Virus record (IMG/VR): IMGVR_UViG_3300023284_000316
Coordinates: 1 to 27,439 of that record
Strand: one strand, 5' to 3'
From: a virus
DNA: 27,439 nucleotides
Under the pieces are notes generated by a model, which saw only the letters and a list, made by a program, of their open reading frames with translations, was not told the origin of the DNA and ran no database searches. How positions within the stretch are numbered: the stretch's first letter is position 1; each line of letters starts with the position of its first letter. Positions 1 through 5,732 of this stretch are shown in pieces. The position numbers were made by a program, and so were the translations under genes.

Positions 1-4
1 ACTA

Positions 5-51
5 GCCCGCGAGCGATCGGAGTATTTCAAGGTTCGAGACCTTGCGCGGGC
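5..51 (+). ncRNA. tRNA-like minihelix (acceptor stem plus T-arm only)
   Basis: A perfect 7-bp stem (GCCCGCG at 5-11 with CGCGGGC at 45-51) encloses a textbook T-arm at 28-44 (CAAGG, loop TTCGAGA, CCTTG). Only 16 nt lie between the 5' stem and the T-arm, so there is no room for D and anticodon arms, and no CCA is encoded. It could be the 3' end of a true tRNA whose 5' half lies outside the window, but the perfect pairing with bases 5-11 argues for a self-contained minihelix. A second small hairpin (CCTCC/GGAGG, 55-69) follows. Confidence 0.4.
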
Positions 52-179
52 TCTCCTCCGATTTGGAGGGTACTGGGGGTAGGGGACAGGTCCAAACGTG
101 CGTTAGGCGTCAAGCCACGGCCCCTATTCGACGTGATTTCAAGCCAAGAGGCGACAAAACAATCAAGAGGTAAAAACCA

Positions 180-461
180 ATGACTGATTTCGAAAGATCC
201 GTAGAGACGTATTGCAAGGGACTAGACACGGTATCTATAGGGTGCCGGGGTTCGGAGTGTGAATATGCCGAAGAGGAGGAGGAGCACCAGTGCGAGTCCA
301 GCTTTAGTTGGGGACAGTGCGACTCCTGCGGTAGCACGTTAGGAGGCGACCGCGAGCCCGCGATAGGACTCTGGGAGGACGCAGGGACTATCCACACGAT
401 AGAGATGAGCGTGTGTGTAGATTGCGCCATGTTCCATGCGAATGGAGAGCTACCAGAATAG
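180..461 (+). CDS. small cysteine-rich protein, candidate zinc-binding
   Basis: An acidic protein of 93 residues with three cysteine groups: C-x4-C near residues 22-27, C-x2-C near 47-50 (QCDSCG) and C-x2-C near 79-82 (CVDC). The last two pairs are spaced like a zinc ribbon. It is the first gene of the left cluster and starts after the leader GAGGTAAAAACCA (167-179), a ribosome-binding sequence reused by several neighbours, which fixes this ATG. The ATG of the next gene lies 13 bases after the stop. Function unknown; probably a small early phage protein. No membrane segment or signal peptide is seen. Confidence 0.75.
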   Translation: MTDFERSVETYCKGLDTVSIGCRGSECEYAEEEEEHQCESSFSWGQCDSCGSTLGGDREPAIGLWEDAGTIHTIEMSVCVDCAMFHANGELPE

Positions 462-474
462 GAGGTAAAAACCG

Positions 475-648
475 ATGAGATGCGACCAGTGCGAAGCCTT
501 GATGATTAATGGCGTCTTCTGTCACGAGACAGGATGTCCGAACACGCGAGCGAGATATGACACGTTTGAGAAAGAGTGGATCAGGCAGTATGAGTGCTTC
601 ATCTGCGGGTACATGGCAGATGAGGGAACGATCTGCTGCGAATCGTAG
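475..648 (+). CDS. small zinc-finger-like phage protein
   Basis: A 57-residue ORF beginning MRCDQCEAL, with C-x2-C at 3-6, then C-x4-C in CHETGCPN, then CFIC near 44-47 and CC near the C-terminus. The CxxC ... HETGCPN layout recurs in small hypothetical proteins of many phages, from general knowledge. The start follows GGAGGTAAAAACCG (461-474), almost the same leader as the gene before it. Eight cysteines and one histidine in 57 residues make metal binding the obvious guess. Its biological role is not known. Confidence 0.75.
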   Translation: MRCDQCEALMINGVFCHETGCPNTRARYDTFEKEWIRQYECFICGYMADEGTICCES

Positions 649-787
649 AATCTACAATCCCCTGCTTTCAGCATGAGCAGGGGTGTATCCCGAAATCAAC
701 CGCGAGACCCATACGTCTCGCCCTAACGTGGTGAGTTAGCAACTTATGAATACAAGGCGACCAACCCTATACGGAGGTAAACAACCA
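649..787 (+). other. intergenic region with three hairpins
   Basis: Three consecutive inverted repeats lie between the zinc-finger gene and the gene at 788. They are CCCCTGCT/AGCAGGGG (659-666 with 676-683), GCGAGAC/GTCTCGC (702-708 with 715-721) and a weaker CTAAC/GTTAG just after. The first resembles a terminator stem, but the bases after it are not a T-run. An in-frame ATG at 746 exists upstream of the next gene, but the ribosome-binding site favours 788. Confidence 0.45.
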
Positions 788-1024
788 ATGACTAGGAAAG
801 AATGCGTAGAAGCAATAAACCATCCAGGGAAGTTTGAAGGCGAAGCAATCTACGTTCCCTATTTCTGGGAGGCATTTCTTAACGGATTTGCCGACCGCGA
901 CGATGGCACTGTCCTCGGTTTCGACGTTAGTGCCGAGGACCACGATATGTTCCCAGAACTGAAAGGCCGACACACCGTCAAATTGATAGAGACGGACCAC
1001 GGATTCGTGTCTGAAATCCACTAA
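788..1024 (+). CDS. conserved small phage protein of unknown function
   Basis: The start at 788 is chosen over the in-frame ATG at 746 because GGAGGTAAACAACCA (773-787) sits directly before it. The 78-residue product begins MTRKECVEAINHPGKFEGE and contains PYFWE, a pattern I recall from small hypothetical proteins in many phages. It is acidic, with no cysteine cluster and no membrane segment. It is followed 18 bases later by the next gene, which uses the same leader, so the genes are probably co-transcribed. Function unknown. Confidence 0.8.
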   Translation: MTRKECVEAINHPGKFEGEAIYVPYFWEAFLNGFADRDDGTVLGFDVSAEDHDMFPELKGRHTVKLIETDHGFVSEIH

Positions 1025-1042
1025 CTAAGAGGTAAACAACCA

Positions 1043-1450
1043 ATGATAGAGAGTACAACAGTAGAGAATCCGAAAGGCGGATCATGGACCGTCAAATCAG
1101 GACCGTGGTCTATCCCTGAAGGACACGAGCAACGTGCGGAGATAGAGACCACGGGGTACGGCTGGAACGTGGTGACGGGAGTCCGTGCGCTCGCTATGGC
1201 CATCGACTACCGCACGGCACCCGAGCACGTCTCCTGGGCAGCTACGGAAGGCGAAGTCTTCGGCATGAGAGCACTCTCAAACCCGAAGGAGTCTGGTTAC
1301 CAGATGGAGGGCTCGGTGAGTATCGGAGGAGTGAAGTATCGCGCACTTACCTCCTCCGCACTATTCGAGCGCGAAGACGGAACCCTATGTGACGTGGCTA
1401 CGTTGCACGTCTCAAACTATTTCCCCAGACCAGAGGTAAACAACCAATGA
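1043..1450 (+). CDS. hypothetical protein, left small-gene cluster
   Basis: A 135-residue protein, moderately polar and rich in Gly, Val, Thr and Ser, with no recognisable catalytic motif, signal peptide or membrane helix. The pattern of short hydrophobic stretches (VKYRALTSSALF) suggests beta structure, but this is weak. Its start follows GAGGTAAACAACCA (1029-1042). Its last codons (VNNQ) are the leader of the next gene read in frame, and the stop overlaps that gene's ATG as ATGA (1447-1450), so the two are translationally coupled. Confidence 0.75.
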   Translation: MIESTTVENPKGGSWTVKSGPWSIPEGHEQRAEIETTGYGWNVVTGVRALAMAIDYRTAPEHVSWAATEGEVFGMRALSNPKESGYQMEGSVSIGGVKYRALTSSALFEREDGTLCDVATLHVSNYFPRPEVNNQ

Positions 1451-1719
1451 AATGTGAACACACGCAAGGCGACTGGAAAGTGGTGACCGGCCAAGTGGTG
1501 ACCGAAGACGGACGACCACTGGCCAACATGGTACGCAACTATGCGGAGACCGGAGTCAGTCCAGTTGAGAGTGACTGCAACGCCTACGTCATGGCCGCAG
1601 CGTCGGAAATGTTATCAATACTAGAGGAGATACACGCCTCCGACGCGACGGGGAACTTTCACTGGTTTAAAGTCTATGATGTGATTGCCAAAGCCACAAC
1701 GAACCACGAAGACTTATAA
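1447..1719 (+). CDS. small phage protein of the HTPGPW...AAPELLEAL type
   Basis: A 90-residue protein. It starts MKCEHTQGDWKVVTG, then has EDGRPLANM, then ESDCNAYVMAAASEML with a short helix to the C-terminus. This layout matches a family widespread in phage genomes, normally read as H-T-P-G-P-W at the N-terminus, a middle strand, and an E-S-D-A-N-A-x-L-x-A-A-A-P-E-L motif. Here the motif residues are slightly changed (HTQGDW, AAASEM). No function is established. It is coupled to the gene before by an ATGA overlap and uses the GAGGTAAACAACCA leader. Confidence 0.8.
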   Translation: MKCEHTQGDWKVVTGQVVTEDGRPLANMVRNYAETGVSPVESDCNAYVMAAASEMLSILEEIHASDATGNFHWFKVYDVIAKATTNHEDL

Positions 1720-1734
1720 CCGATAAGGAGAACC

Positions 1735-1926
1735 ATGGCAGAAACAAAGCGCAAGACGTTCAGGAAGATCAAGAAACCGATCCTCACGAAGATGCCGTCG
1801 ATCTACACAGCGGACGAGGATCTAATCAAGTCGATCCGTGGCTATGCCGAACAAAGGGAATGGTCCTTCAGTAAGGCAGTGACAAAGCTCATCGGTATCG
1901 GATTGGAGGAGGAGGTGAGCGAGTGA
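1735..1926 (+). CDS. small ribbon-helix-helix-like protein
   Basis: 63 residues with a very basic N-terminus (KRKTFRKIKK), then SIYTADEDLIKSIRGYAEQ and SFSKAVTKLIGIGLEEE. One strand, a helix, a serine turn and a second helix is the shape of Arc/CopG ribbon-helix-helix DNA-binding proteins, in which the strand pairs across a dimer. An RBS (AAGGAG) lies just upstream. The stop overlaps the GTG of the next gene. A role as a small repressor is plausible, but the operator is unknown. Confidence 0.65.
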   Translation: MAETKRKTFRKIKKPILTKMPSIYTADEDLIKSIRGYAEQREWSFSKAVTKLIGIGLEEEVSE

Positions 1927-2120
1927 AATCATCTGCCACATCGTCGGAACACGTGACCATATCAATCACGTTCGACCGCCCGAAGCTCGAACGGCTCAAG
2001 AAGGCATACGCGAAGGTGAAGAGTGACGATATCATCTTCACCTTCGACGGTCGTGACTACCTGGGAGGCTATGCGAAGTACGTCATCGCATACCTCGAAA
2101 CCCAACTAAGGGGGAGGTGA
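1923..2120 (+). CDS. hypothetical protein, GTG start
   Basis: 65 residues starting at GTG inside the stop region of the preceding gene, with GGAGGAGGTGAGC just upstream as a strong RBS. The sequence begins with a polar stretch, then a strand (HVTISITFDR), a lysine-rich helix (LERLKKAYAKVK), a strand (DIIFTFDGRDYLG) and a helix (YAKYVIAYLETQL). The overlap with the RHH-like gene suggests co-regulation. No family recognised; a partner of the RHH-like protein is possible but unsupported beyond position. Confidence 0.65.
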   Translation: MKSSATSSEHVTISITFDRPKLERLKKAYAKVKSDDIIFTFDGRDYLGGYAKYVIAYLETQLRGR

Positions 2121-2123
2121 GCG

Positions 2124-2366
2124 ATGCGACGTGGTAAAGCAATCCGGAAATCCCGGTACACCAACGCAAACCGCAGCCGTTGGCTTGACGGTCTAGGAGG
2201 CCGTGCCCTCCACCCTAGAGGAACCCCCGCCGGAAAACAGTACAAAAATATGATCCGCGTAGCCAAAAAGAAGGCGGCTCTTAAAATGATACCAACAAGA
2301 GTCATAAACCGTCGAGAAAAGGAACTCGCCTTGCTCGATGAACTCAAAGACCTGCTCGAAGACTAA
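2124..2366 (+). CDS. small highly basic protein
   Basis: 80 residues. The N-terminal two thirds are rich in Arg and Lys (MRRGKAIRKSRYTNANRSR, RVAKKKAALK) and the C-terminus forms an acidic leucine-rich helix (ELALLDELKDLLED). The charge pattern would fit binding to DNA or RNA, but no named domain is visible. It starts three bases after the previous stop behind GGGGGAGGTGAGCG, one of the strongest RBS sequences in the window. Function unknown. Confidence 0.65.
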   Translation: MRRGKAIRKSRYTNANRSRWLDGLGGRALHPRGTPAGKQYKNMIRVAKKKAALKMIPTRVINRREKELALLDELKDLLED

Positions 2367-2380
2367 CTAAGGAGGTAACC

Positions 2381-2530
2381 ATGAAACGGGGCGATGACGT
2401 AAAAATTAGAACTCTCCTAGAGTTCCGACCACTAACACCAGAACTCGCTGCAACGCAAAAGTTTATTGATCTACTCAGGAAGAAGTTAAAGCGTAAGGTA
2501 AAACCCGAACGGAAGGAGGTGATCCATTGA
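2381..2530 (+). CDS. 49-residue basic hypothetical protein
   Basis: A short ORF starting MKRGDDVKIRTLLEFRPL behind AAGGAGGTAACC, the same leader type as the left cluster. The middle is a predicted helix (ATQKFIDLLRKKLKRKVK). The last codons (KEVIH) are encoded by the perfect anti-16S sequence that serves the next gene, and the TGA overlaps the next start (TTGA). The clear RBS and tight coupling on both sides support it as real despite its length. Function unknown. Confidence 0.55.
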   Translation: MKRGDDVKIRTLLEFRPLTPELAATQKFIDLLRKKLKRKVKPERKEVIH

Positions 2531-2652
2531 ACCCACGCATCAAGCCATTCATCGGCCGCTTCACCTGTACGTTCTGCGGTCAACGCTGGGCCTTCCTCCG
2601 CGCCATGTGCCGCCCATGCTTCAAAATAGTGGTGTGGCGCATCCAACGCTAG
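2527..2652 (+). CDS. 41-residue zinc-ribbon-like protein, TTG start
   Basis: The start is the TTG at 2527, placed by AAGGAGGTGATCC (2513-2525), which matches the full complement of the 16S rRNA 3' end. The product has two C-x2-C pairs, TCTFCG near residue 14 and MCRPCF near residue 32, with basic and aromatic residues between: a minimal zinc ribbon. It is the last gene before the terminator at 2689-2717, so it closes the left operon. Small zinc ribbons of this kind are common in phages; the target is unknown. Confidence 0.6.
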   Translation: MNPRIKPFIGRFTCTFCGQRWAFLRAMCRPCFKIVVWRIQR

Positions 2653-2688
2653 TAGGACGATCCGTGGTGACTCAGCCAGCCTGATTAT

Positions 2689-2717
2689 AGCCCCTCGGGT
2701 CCTCCGGGGGGCTTTTT
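2689..2717 (+). terminator. rho-independent terminator
   Basis: A 10-bp stem (AGCCCCTCGG, 2689-2698, with CCGGGGGGCT, 2704-2713) with a 5-nt loop is followed by a run of five T (2713-2717). It lies 36 bases after the last gene of the left cluster. This is the clearest intrinsic terminator in the window. Confidence 0.9.
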
Positions 2718-2739
2718 CACGCTCTAACCCATGGAATAC

Positions 2740-2810
2740 AGTTAACTCAAATTATTATGTATTACTAATACCTATCTTAGTATGTTAAGCTAATATACTC
2801 TATATACACT
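2740..2810 (+). promoter_or_regulatory. AT-rich promoter region
   Basis: The region between the terminator and the gene at 2842 is sharply richer in A and T than its surroundings. It contains TATACT (2794-2799, within TAATATACT) as a candidate -10 and further TATATA/TATACA steps at 2801-2808. I do not see a good -35 at 16-18 bp from either. Some promoter must restart transcription after the terminator, and this is the likely place. Confidence 0.4.
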
Positions 2811-2841
2811 GGGAACCTGAGTAAACCGATGGAGGGCAGAT

Positions 2842-3327
2842 ATGGCCAACGTGAAGACGAAAGACTTGGACATCGGACACAAGTGGGGAGCACTCCAGGT
2901 AATCGACCTGGAGAACAAGCTCCGTGAGGTACAGGACGGAGCGGTCAAGGACAAGTTCTACGAGATAGAGTATATCTTCAAGTGTAACTGTGGCGAGGAG
3001 TTCAAAGTGTGGGATCACGAGTTCCCCGGCAAGAAGGAGATGCGTGACTGCTCATGTGGTGCGGGTGGTGACCAAGAGTCTCCACTGAATGACACGATGC
3101 GGCTCGGCAGGCCGCCGAAGCCACAGAACCGAAAGAAGGTCACGGCTTCGGCAAGCATCGCCTTTGACACATGGGAATGGCTGCATACCTACTCCAGTGA
3201 CCGCAGCCGAACCATGTCATGGGTCATCGACAGGTTTCTAGCTAAAGGGATTGAGGCTCACCTTACGGAAGGTGAGGAGGCCGCTGTAGATTCTACAAAG
3301 GGAGAGAGAAATGAAACTGACAGGTAG
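2842..3327 (+). CDS. two-part protein: cysteine motif plus RHH/AT-hook-like C-terminus
   Basis: 161 residues. The N-terminal half contains CNCGEEF near 49 and CSCG near 71, two C-x-C pairs that could hold a metal. After residue 90 comes GRPPKPQNRKK, an AT-hook-like patch. Then TASASIAFDTWEWLHTYS and TMSWVIDRFLAKGIE follow a ribbon-helix-helix-like pattern. A DNA-binding regulator is the best reading, by inference. RBS GGAGGGCAG precedes the ATG. It is the first gene after the AT-rich promoter region, as expected of an early regulator. Its end overlaps the next gene by 17 bases. Confidence 0.6.
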   Translation: MANVKTKDLDIGHKWGALQVIDLENKLREVQDGAVKDKFYEIEYIFKCNCGEEFKVWDHEFPGKKEMRDCSCGAGGDQESPLNDTMRLGRPPKPQNRKKVTASASIAFDTWEWLHTYSSDRSRTMSWVIDRFLAKGIEAHLTEGEEAAVDSTKGERNETDR

Positions 3328-3490
3328 CGAAGTCGAAGCCATAGAGGCCGCATGGGAGCACTTTGATGCTATTCAGGACGGTGCCCCAGACAGCAACCGC
3401 GAGGCCCGAGTAGCAACCATACACGCACCCGTGCTCCGTGCTCTACTGCACAGGGTCGTGGAGGAGGAAGAGGGTTATGCCAAAGGATAA
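3311..3490 (+). CDS. 59-residue hypothetical protein
   Basis: A short ORF in another frame that overlaps the end of the previous gene and the start of the next. The product (MKLTGSEVEAIEAAWEHFDA ...) is largely helical and acidic and ends in EEEEGYAKG. Its RBS is GGGAGAGAG, weaker than its neighbours. It bridges a stretch from 3328 to 3476 that would otherwise be empty in an otherwise gapless operon, which is the main support. Function unknown. Confidence 0.5.
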   Translation: MKLTGSEVEAIEAAWEHFDAIQDGAPDSNREARVATIHAPVLRALLHRVVEEEEGYAKG

Positions 3491-3758
3491 GCCAAGAGAG
3501 GAGGAATACAGCCCTCCGCAACCAAACGAATTACTGGAGGCTCTGATTTCATGCAGTACAGCCTACGAGCTGTGCAAAGGATATATCTCCACTGGCAAGC
3601 TAGACGGAGACAAGTTCATATACTTGTGTCGCGCTCTGATAGACACCCGAGCCTCATTAGAATGTAATCCCAGCCCTAGCAAAGACCCATTCGAGACACG
3701 GATCGAGGAGTGCGAAGTACTCCAGAGCCGAAAGGAGAACCCACATGCCAAGAGTTAG
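3477..3758 (+). CDS. hypothetical acidic protein
   Basis: The start at 3477 is preferred to the in-frame start at 3438 because GGAGGAGGAAGAGGG sits immediately upstream. The 93-residue product begins MPKDKPREEEYSPPQ, then has a helical core (ELLEALISCSTAYELCKGYI, FIYLCRALIDTRASLEC) with four cysteines not in a metal-like spacing. It overlaps the gene before by 14 bases and the one after by 14 bases. No family recognised. Confidence 0.6.
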   Translation: MPKDKPREEEYSPPQPNELLEALISCSTAYELCKGYISTGKLDGDKFIYLCRALIDTRASLECNPSPSKDPFETRIEECEVLQSRKENPHAKS

Positions 3759-3999
3759 TTTCTCAAGCGAAGACTCAGCCCCCGAGCAATGGGAGCTAGA
3801 TCGTGATGAGGCCGAAGGACTGCTCAGTCTTTTGGAGGACTGCTCCATCGAGCTGAGTAAAGAAGAAGAGTTCGTAATCGACATGATGGATAGGTTCAAA
3901 CAGCGCGGTCGCAATATGCGGGTGACCGAGCCCCAACTAAGGTGGCTTAGAGATATTGAGGACCGGGGTGGATCGAGTCCATACCGGGATAAGAGGTAA
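3745..3999 (+). CDS. hypothetical protein with MPRVSF start and VTEPQLRWLRDI motif
   Basis: 84 residues. After MPRVSF comes an acidic helical region, and the C-terminus has VTEPQLRWLRDIEDR. This resembles the 'vTeKQ..wL..I..r' helix often found at the end of small phage proteins (general knowledge). Its translation start, AAAGGAGA plus 6 nt plus ATGCCAAGAGTYAGTTT, is shared almost exactly with the unrelated gene at 12566. Coupled to the preceding gene by overlap. Function unknown. Confidence 0.65.
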   Translation: MPRVSFSSEDSAPEQWELDRDEAEGLLSLLEDCSIELSKEEEFVIDMMDRFKQRGRNMRVTEPQLRWLRDIEDRGGSSPYRDKR

Positions 4000-4004
4000 A
4001 AACC

Positions 4005-4379
4005 ATGAAGGAGAAAGTGAGACCAAAGTGTACGGAGACGACCTGGGTGACACGAGAAGGTGAGGAGATACCTGTCGTGGACATGGAAGACTCCCACCTA
4101 TACAACACCGTCCGGTTCCTGCGTAGAAAGGTAGCAGAGCGGATCGCATCGGCAGAGATCGAAATGAAAGAGGTCAACGATGTACTGGCATGGGGTCCTC
4201 CTGCCTTTCAGGGGGAGATGGCTCAGTACCACGCGGAGGGGGAATACTACACGCTGTTTGAGCGCCTATGGACGCTTGAATGGCTATGTGGCACGGAACC
4301 CGATGCGTTATTGAGCGAACAGATACCCACATGGAACGCTCTCGTGCGGGAGGCGGATAGACGAGGGTTGGAGATATGA
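4005..4379 (+). CDS. conserved phage protein of the WT..G..I...DM..HL.N type
   Basis: 124 residues. The N-terminal part contains TTWVTREGEEIPVVDMEDSH followed by LYNTVRFLRRK. This matches a phage family recognised by a tryptophan, a short 'E-G-x-x-I-P' strand and an 'M-x-x-x-H-L-x-N-T' helix start. The remainder is helical and acidic. RBS leader GAGGTAAAAACC (3993-4004) is the left-cluster type. The stop overlaps the next ATG as ATGA. No biochemical role is known to me. Confidence 0.75.
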   Translation: MKEKVRPKCTETTWVTREGEEIPVVDMEDSHLYNTVRFLRRKVAERIASAEIEMKEVNDVLAWGPPAFQGEMAQYHAEGEYYTLFERLWTLEWLCGTEPDALLSEQIPTWNALVREADRRGLEI

Positions 4380-4750
4380 AGGGAATAGATGAGATGAAGA
4401 TCACTCAACTCATACGATGTGGGGATGAACAAGTGTGGGCTATAGTCTCCGATGGGGACGATTATGTCTACGCTGATCGGGTCCTCTACTGGGCAGTAGT
4501 CACCGGTCTTGAGGTGGACGAAGATGAGGATGCTGTACCACTGGTGCTCCCAGTCACGATGGATGAGCTGGTAGACGGGTGCGAACGCCTTGTACCGGGT
4601 AGCTATATGGTTCATCCGGGGAATCTGATACACGTTCACAAGGATGCCGAGCTGAACAGGTTCCCCAAGAGTTGGGAGAAGATCGGGCAGGATGGGGATA
4701 TCGTACATTATCGGGTACGTAGGGATGAGGAACCCCATATATTGGGGTAG
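4376..4750 (+). CDS. hypothetical acidic protein
   Basis: 124 residues, coupled to the gene before by ATGA. A second in-frame ATG lies six codons in (MKITQLIRCGDEQVWAIV), so the exact start is uncertain. The sequence is rich in Asp, Glu and Val with alternating strands and no recognisable motif. It ends at 4750, inside the left arm of the inverted repeat that overlaps the next promoter. It is the last gene of the second cluster. Confidence 0.6.
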   Translation: MKGIDEMKITQLIRCGDEQVWAIVSDGDDYVYADRVLYWAVVTGLEVDEDEDAVPLVLPVTMDELVDGCERLVPGSYMVHPGNLIHVHKDAELNRFPKSWEKIGQDGDIVHYRVRRDEEPHILG

Positions 4751-4797
4751 CATTTTTTTGTTGCAATGCCCCAATCAGATCCCTATTATGGTTGGGC
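4741..4797 (+). promoter_or_regulatory. sigma-70-type promoter with operator-like inverted repeat
   Basis: TTGCAA (4761-4766) and TATTAT (4784-4789) are separated by 17 bp, matching -35 and -10 boxes. ATTGGGG (4741-4747) pairs perfectly with CCCCAAT (4769-4775), and the arms extend inward through CATT/AATG, giving a strong inverted repeat across the -35 box. The predicted start of transcription (about 4796) is nearly at the ATG of the HTH gene (4798), so its mRNA may be leaderless. A second copy of the box lies at 12501-12520. Confidence 0.7.
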
Positions 4798-5058
4798 ATG
4801 TCTTTGAGGTTGGATCGATACAAACACACCGACGCACGCGGGGACCGCTCGACAGTGCTCCCCAGCGTGAACCTGTCACGACTGGCCAGGGATGTTGGAA
4901 TCAACCGGGGCCACATGAGTCTGGTTATCAACGGTAGGATCGTGGCCGGTCGAGAGCTGCTATTCAAGCTGGCCAAGGCGTTAGACGGTTCGGTGGAAGA
5001 GGTTGACCGATGGTTGCATCGGTTGAAGGCAAAGAACGACAGAAGGAGGGCGTCATGA
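4798..5058 (+). CDS. small HTH (Xre/Cro-like) transcriptional regulator
   Basis: 86 residues. SRLARDVGINRGHMSLVING (about 30-49) followed by ELLFKLAKALDGSVEEVDRW is the helix-turn-helix layout of Xre/Cro-type proteins. In that layout 'LA...GI....S...NG' marks helices 2 and 3. The C-terminus is basic. The ATG at 4798 follows the promoter by only a few bases with no SD, which is consistent with a leaderless transcript as for lambda cI. The inverted repeat over the -35 is a natural place for autoregulation (inference). Its stop overlaps the next ATG (ATGA). Confidence 0.8.
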   Translation: MSLRLDRYKHTDARGDRSTVLPSVNLSRLARDVGINRGHMSLVINGRIVAGRELLFKLAKALDGSVEEVDRWLHRLKAKNDRRRAS

Positions 5059-5273
5059 CAAGAGACGAGCATATTGAATGGGCCAAGCAGAGAGCCTTGG
5101 AATATATTGAGCGTGGAGAAATCAAAGAAGGTATCACTTCAATGTCTTCGGATCTAACGAAGCACCCAGAAACGGAGAAACACCCAGGCATCGATTTGGG
5201 CGTAATGCTGATGGTAACTGGTAAATTTCATCAGCTAGGAGAAGCCAAGCGGTTTATAGAGGGATTTCGTTAG
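5055..5273 (+). CDS. conserved phage/plasmid protein of the SDL.KHPET type
   Basis: 72 residues: MTRDEHIEWAKQRALEYIER, then a region containing SSDLTKHPETEKHPGIDLG, then a helix and EAKRFIEGFR at the C-terminus. The pattern 'M-T-R-x-E-H ... A-L-E-Y ... S-D-L-x-K-H-P-E-T ... F-I-E-G-F' recurs in small proteins of phages and plasmids. No function is established. RBS AAGGAGGG. It lies directly between the HTH gene and tatA, so it shares their transcript. Confidence 0.8.
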   Translation: MTRDEHIEWAKQRALEYIERGEIKEGITSMSSDLTKHPETEKHPGIDLGVMLMVTGKFHQLGEAKRFIEGFR

Positions 5274-5302
5274 CCAGGAACGTGAATAAGGAGGGCATCG
5301 TA

Positions 5303-5470
5303 ATGGGCATGATTGGATTACCAGAGATGGCCATCATCTTCGGGATTGTCATCATTCTCTTCGGAGTCAAGCGGCTCCCGGAGATCGGGAAGAACCTGGG
5401 TGAAGGTATCAAGAACTTCAAGTGGTCGATGAAGCAGATCACCACTGATGAGAATGGAGATGATCGATGA
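5303..5470 (+). CDS. tatA: TatA-like twin-arginine translocase subunit
   Basis: A 55-residue protein with the TatA/E layout. GLPE (5-8) precedes a single membrane helix (about 8-21) ending in FG (20-21). Then comes the amphipathic helix VKRLPEIGKNLGEGIKNF (22-39) and a short acidic tail (TTDENGDDR). Bacterial TatA oligomerises at the inner membrane with TatBC and opens the path for folded proteins with a twin-arginine signal. The ATG at 5303 is chosen over GTG 5282 because AAGGAGGG lies correctly before it. The tail is shorter than in most bacterial TatA. No tatC is visible, so host TatC would be needed. A Tat-signal protein lies downstream at 6212. Confidence 0.92.
   Translation: MGMIGLPEMAIIFGIVIILFGVKRLPEIGKNLGEGIKNFKWSMKQITTDENGDDR
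5444..5470 (+). repeat. TatA-tail repeat, copy 1
   Basis: The 27 bases coding TDENGDDR and the stop are repeated at 5735-5761 with 24 of 27 positions identical. In both places the stop codon overlaps the start of the next gene (ATGA here, GTGA in copy 2). Confidence 0.9.
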
Positions 5471-5724
5471 AGACTGGGTTCGCTATGAAGTATGACTTCT
5501 CTAAGCTCGAAGAACGGATCATAGCCGACTATTTAAGAGGCTGTCTGGATTCTGGGAGAGTTAATATTCCAGAGGAAGTCTTACCAGAGGAAATCTTAAA
5601 TGAGTGGATGAAGTCGTTCCCAACAGTTTTAGAGTGGATGAAGTCGAATGAACGCACAGTTACAGGCCGCACACCGTCCACTCCAAAGTTCCAGCAGGGG
5701 GTAGGTCATGATGGACCGTCGTAG
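5467..5724 (+). CDS. hypothetical acidic protein inserted between tatA and remnant
   Basis: 85 residues, coupled to tatA by ATGA. The sequence is a soluble helical protein (FSKLEERIIADYLRGCL, EEVLPEEILNEWMKSF) with a repeated WMKS element near 47 and 57. It ends in DGPS because its last codons read through the repeated 'Tat-signal head' sequence in another frame. The HD gene ends in the same DGPS for the same reason. No family recognised. It occupies the first cargo position of the repeated cassette. Confidence 0.6.
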   Translation: MKTGFAMKYDFSKLEERIIADYLRGCLDSGRVNIPEEVLPEEILNEWMKSFPTVLEWMKSNERTVTGRTPSTPKFQQGVGHDGPS

Positions 5725-5732
5725 ATTCCTTA
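5709..5732 (+). repeat. Tat-signal-head repeat, copy 1
   Basis: 24 bases coding the start MDRRRFL are repeated at 6210-6233, with 23 of 24 identical, where they code MDRRKFL of the Tat-signal protein. Confidence 0.9.

Noticed and set aside
1-52. attachment site at a tRNA 3' end
   Set aside because: The T-arm/acceptor end would suit an att core, but no matching copy occurs elsewhere in the window and there is no integrase gene.
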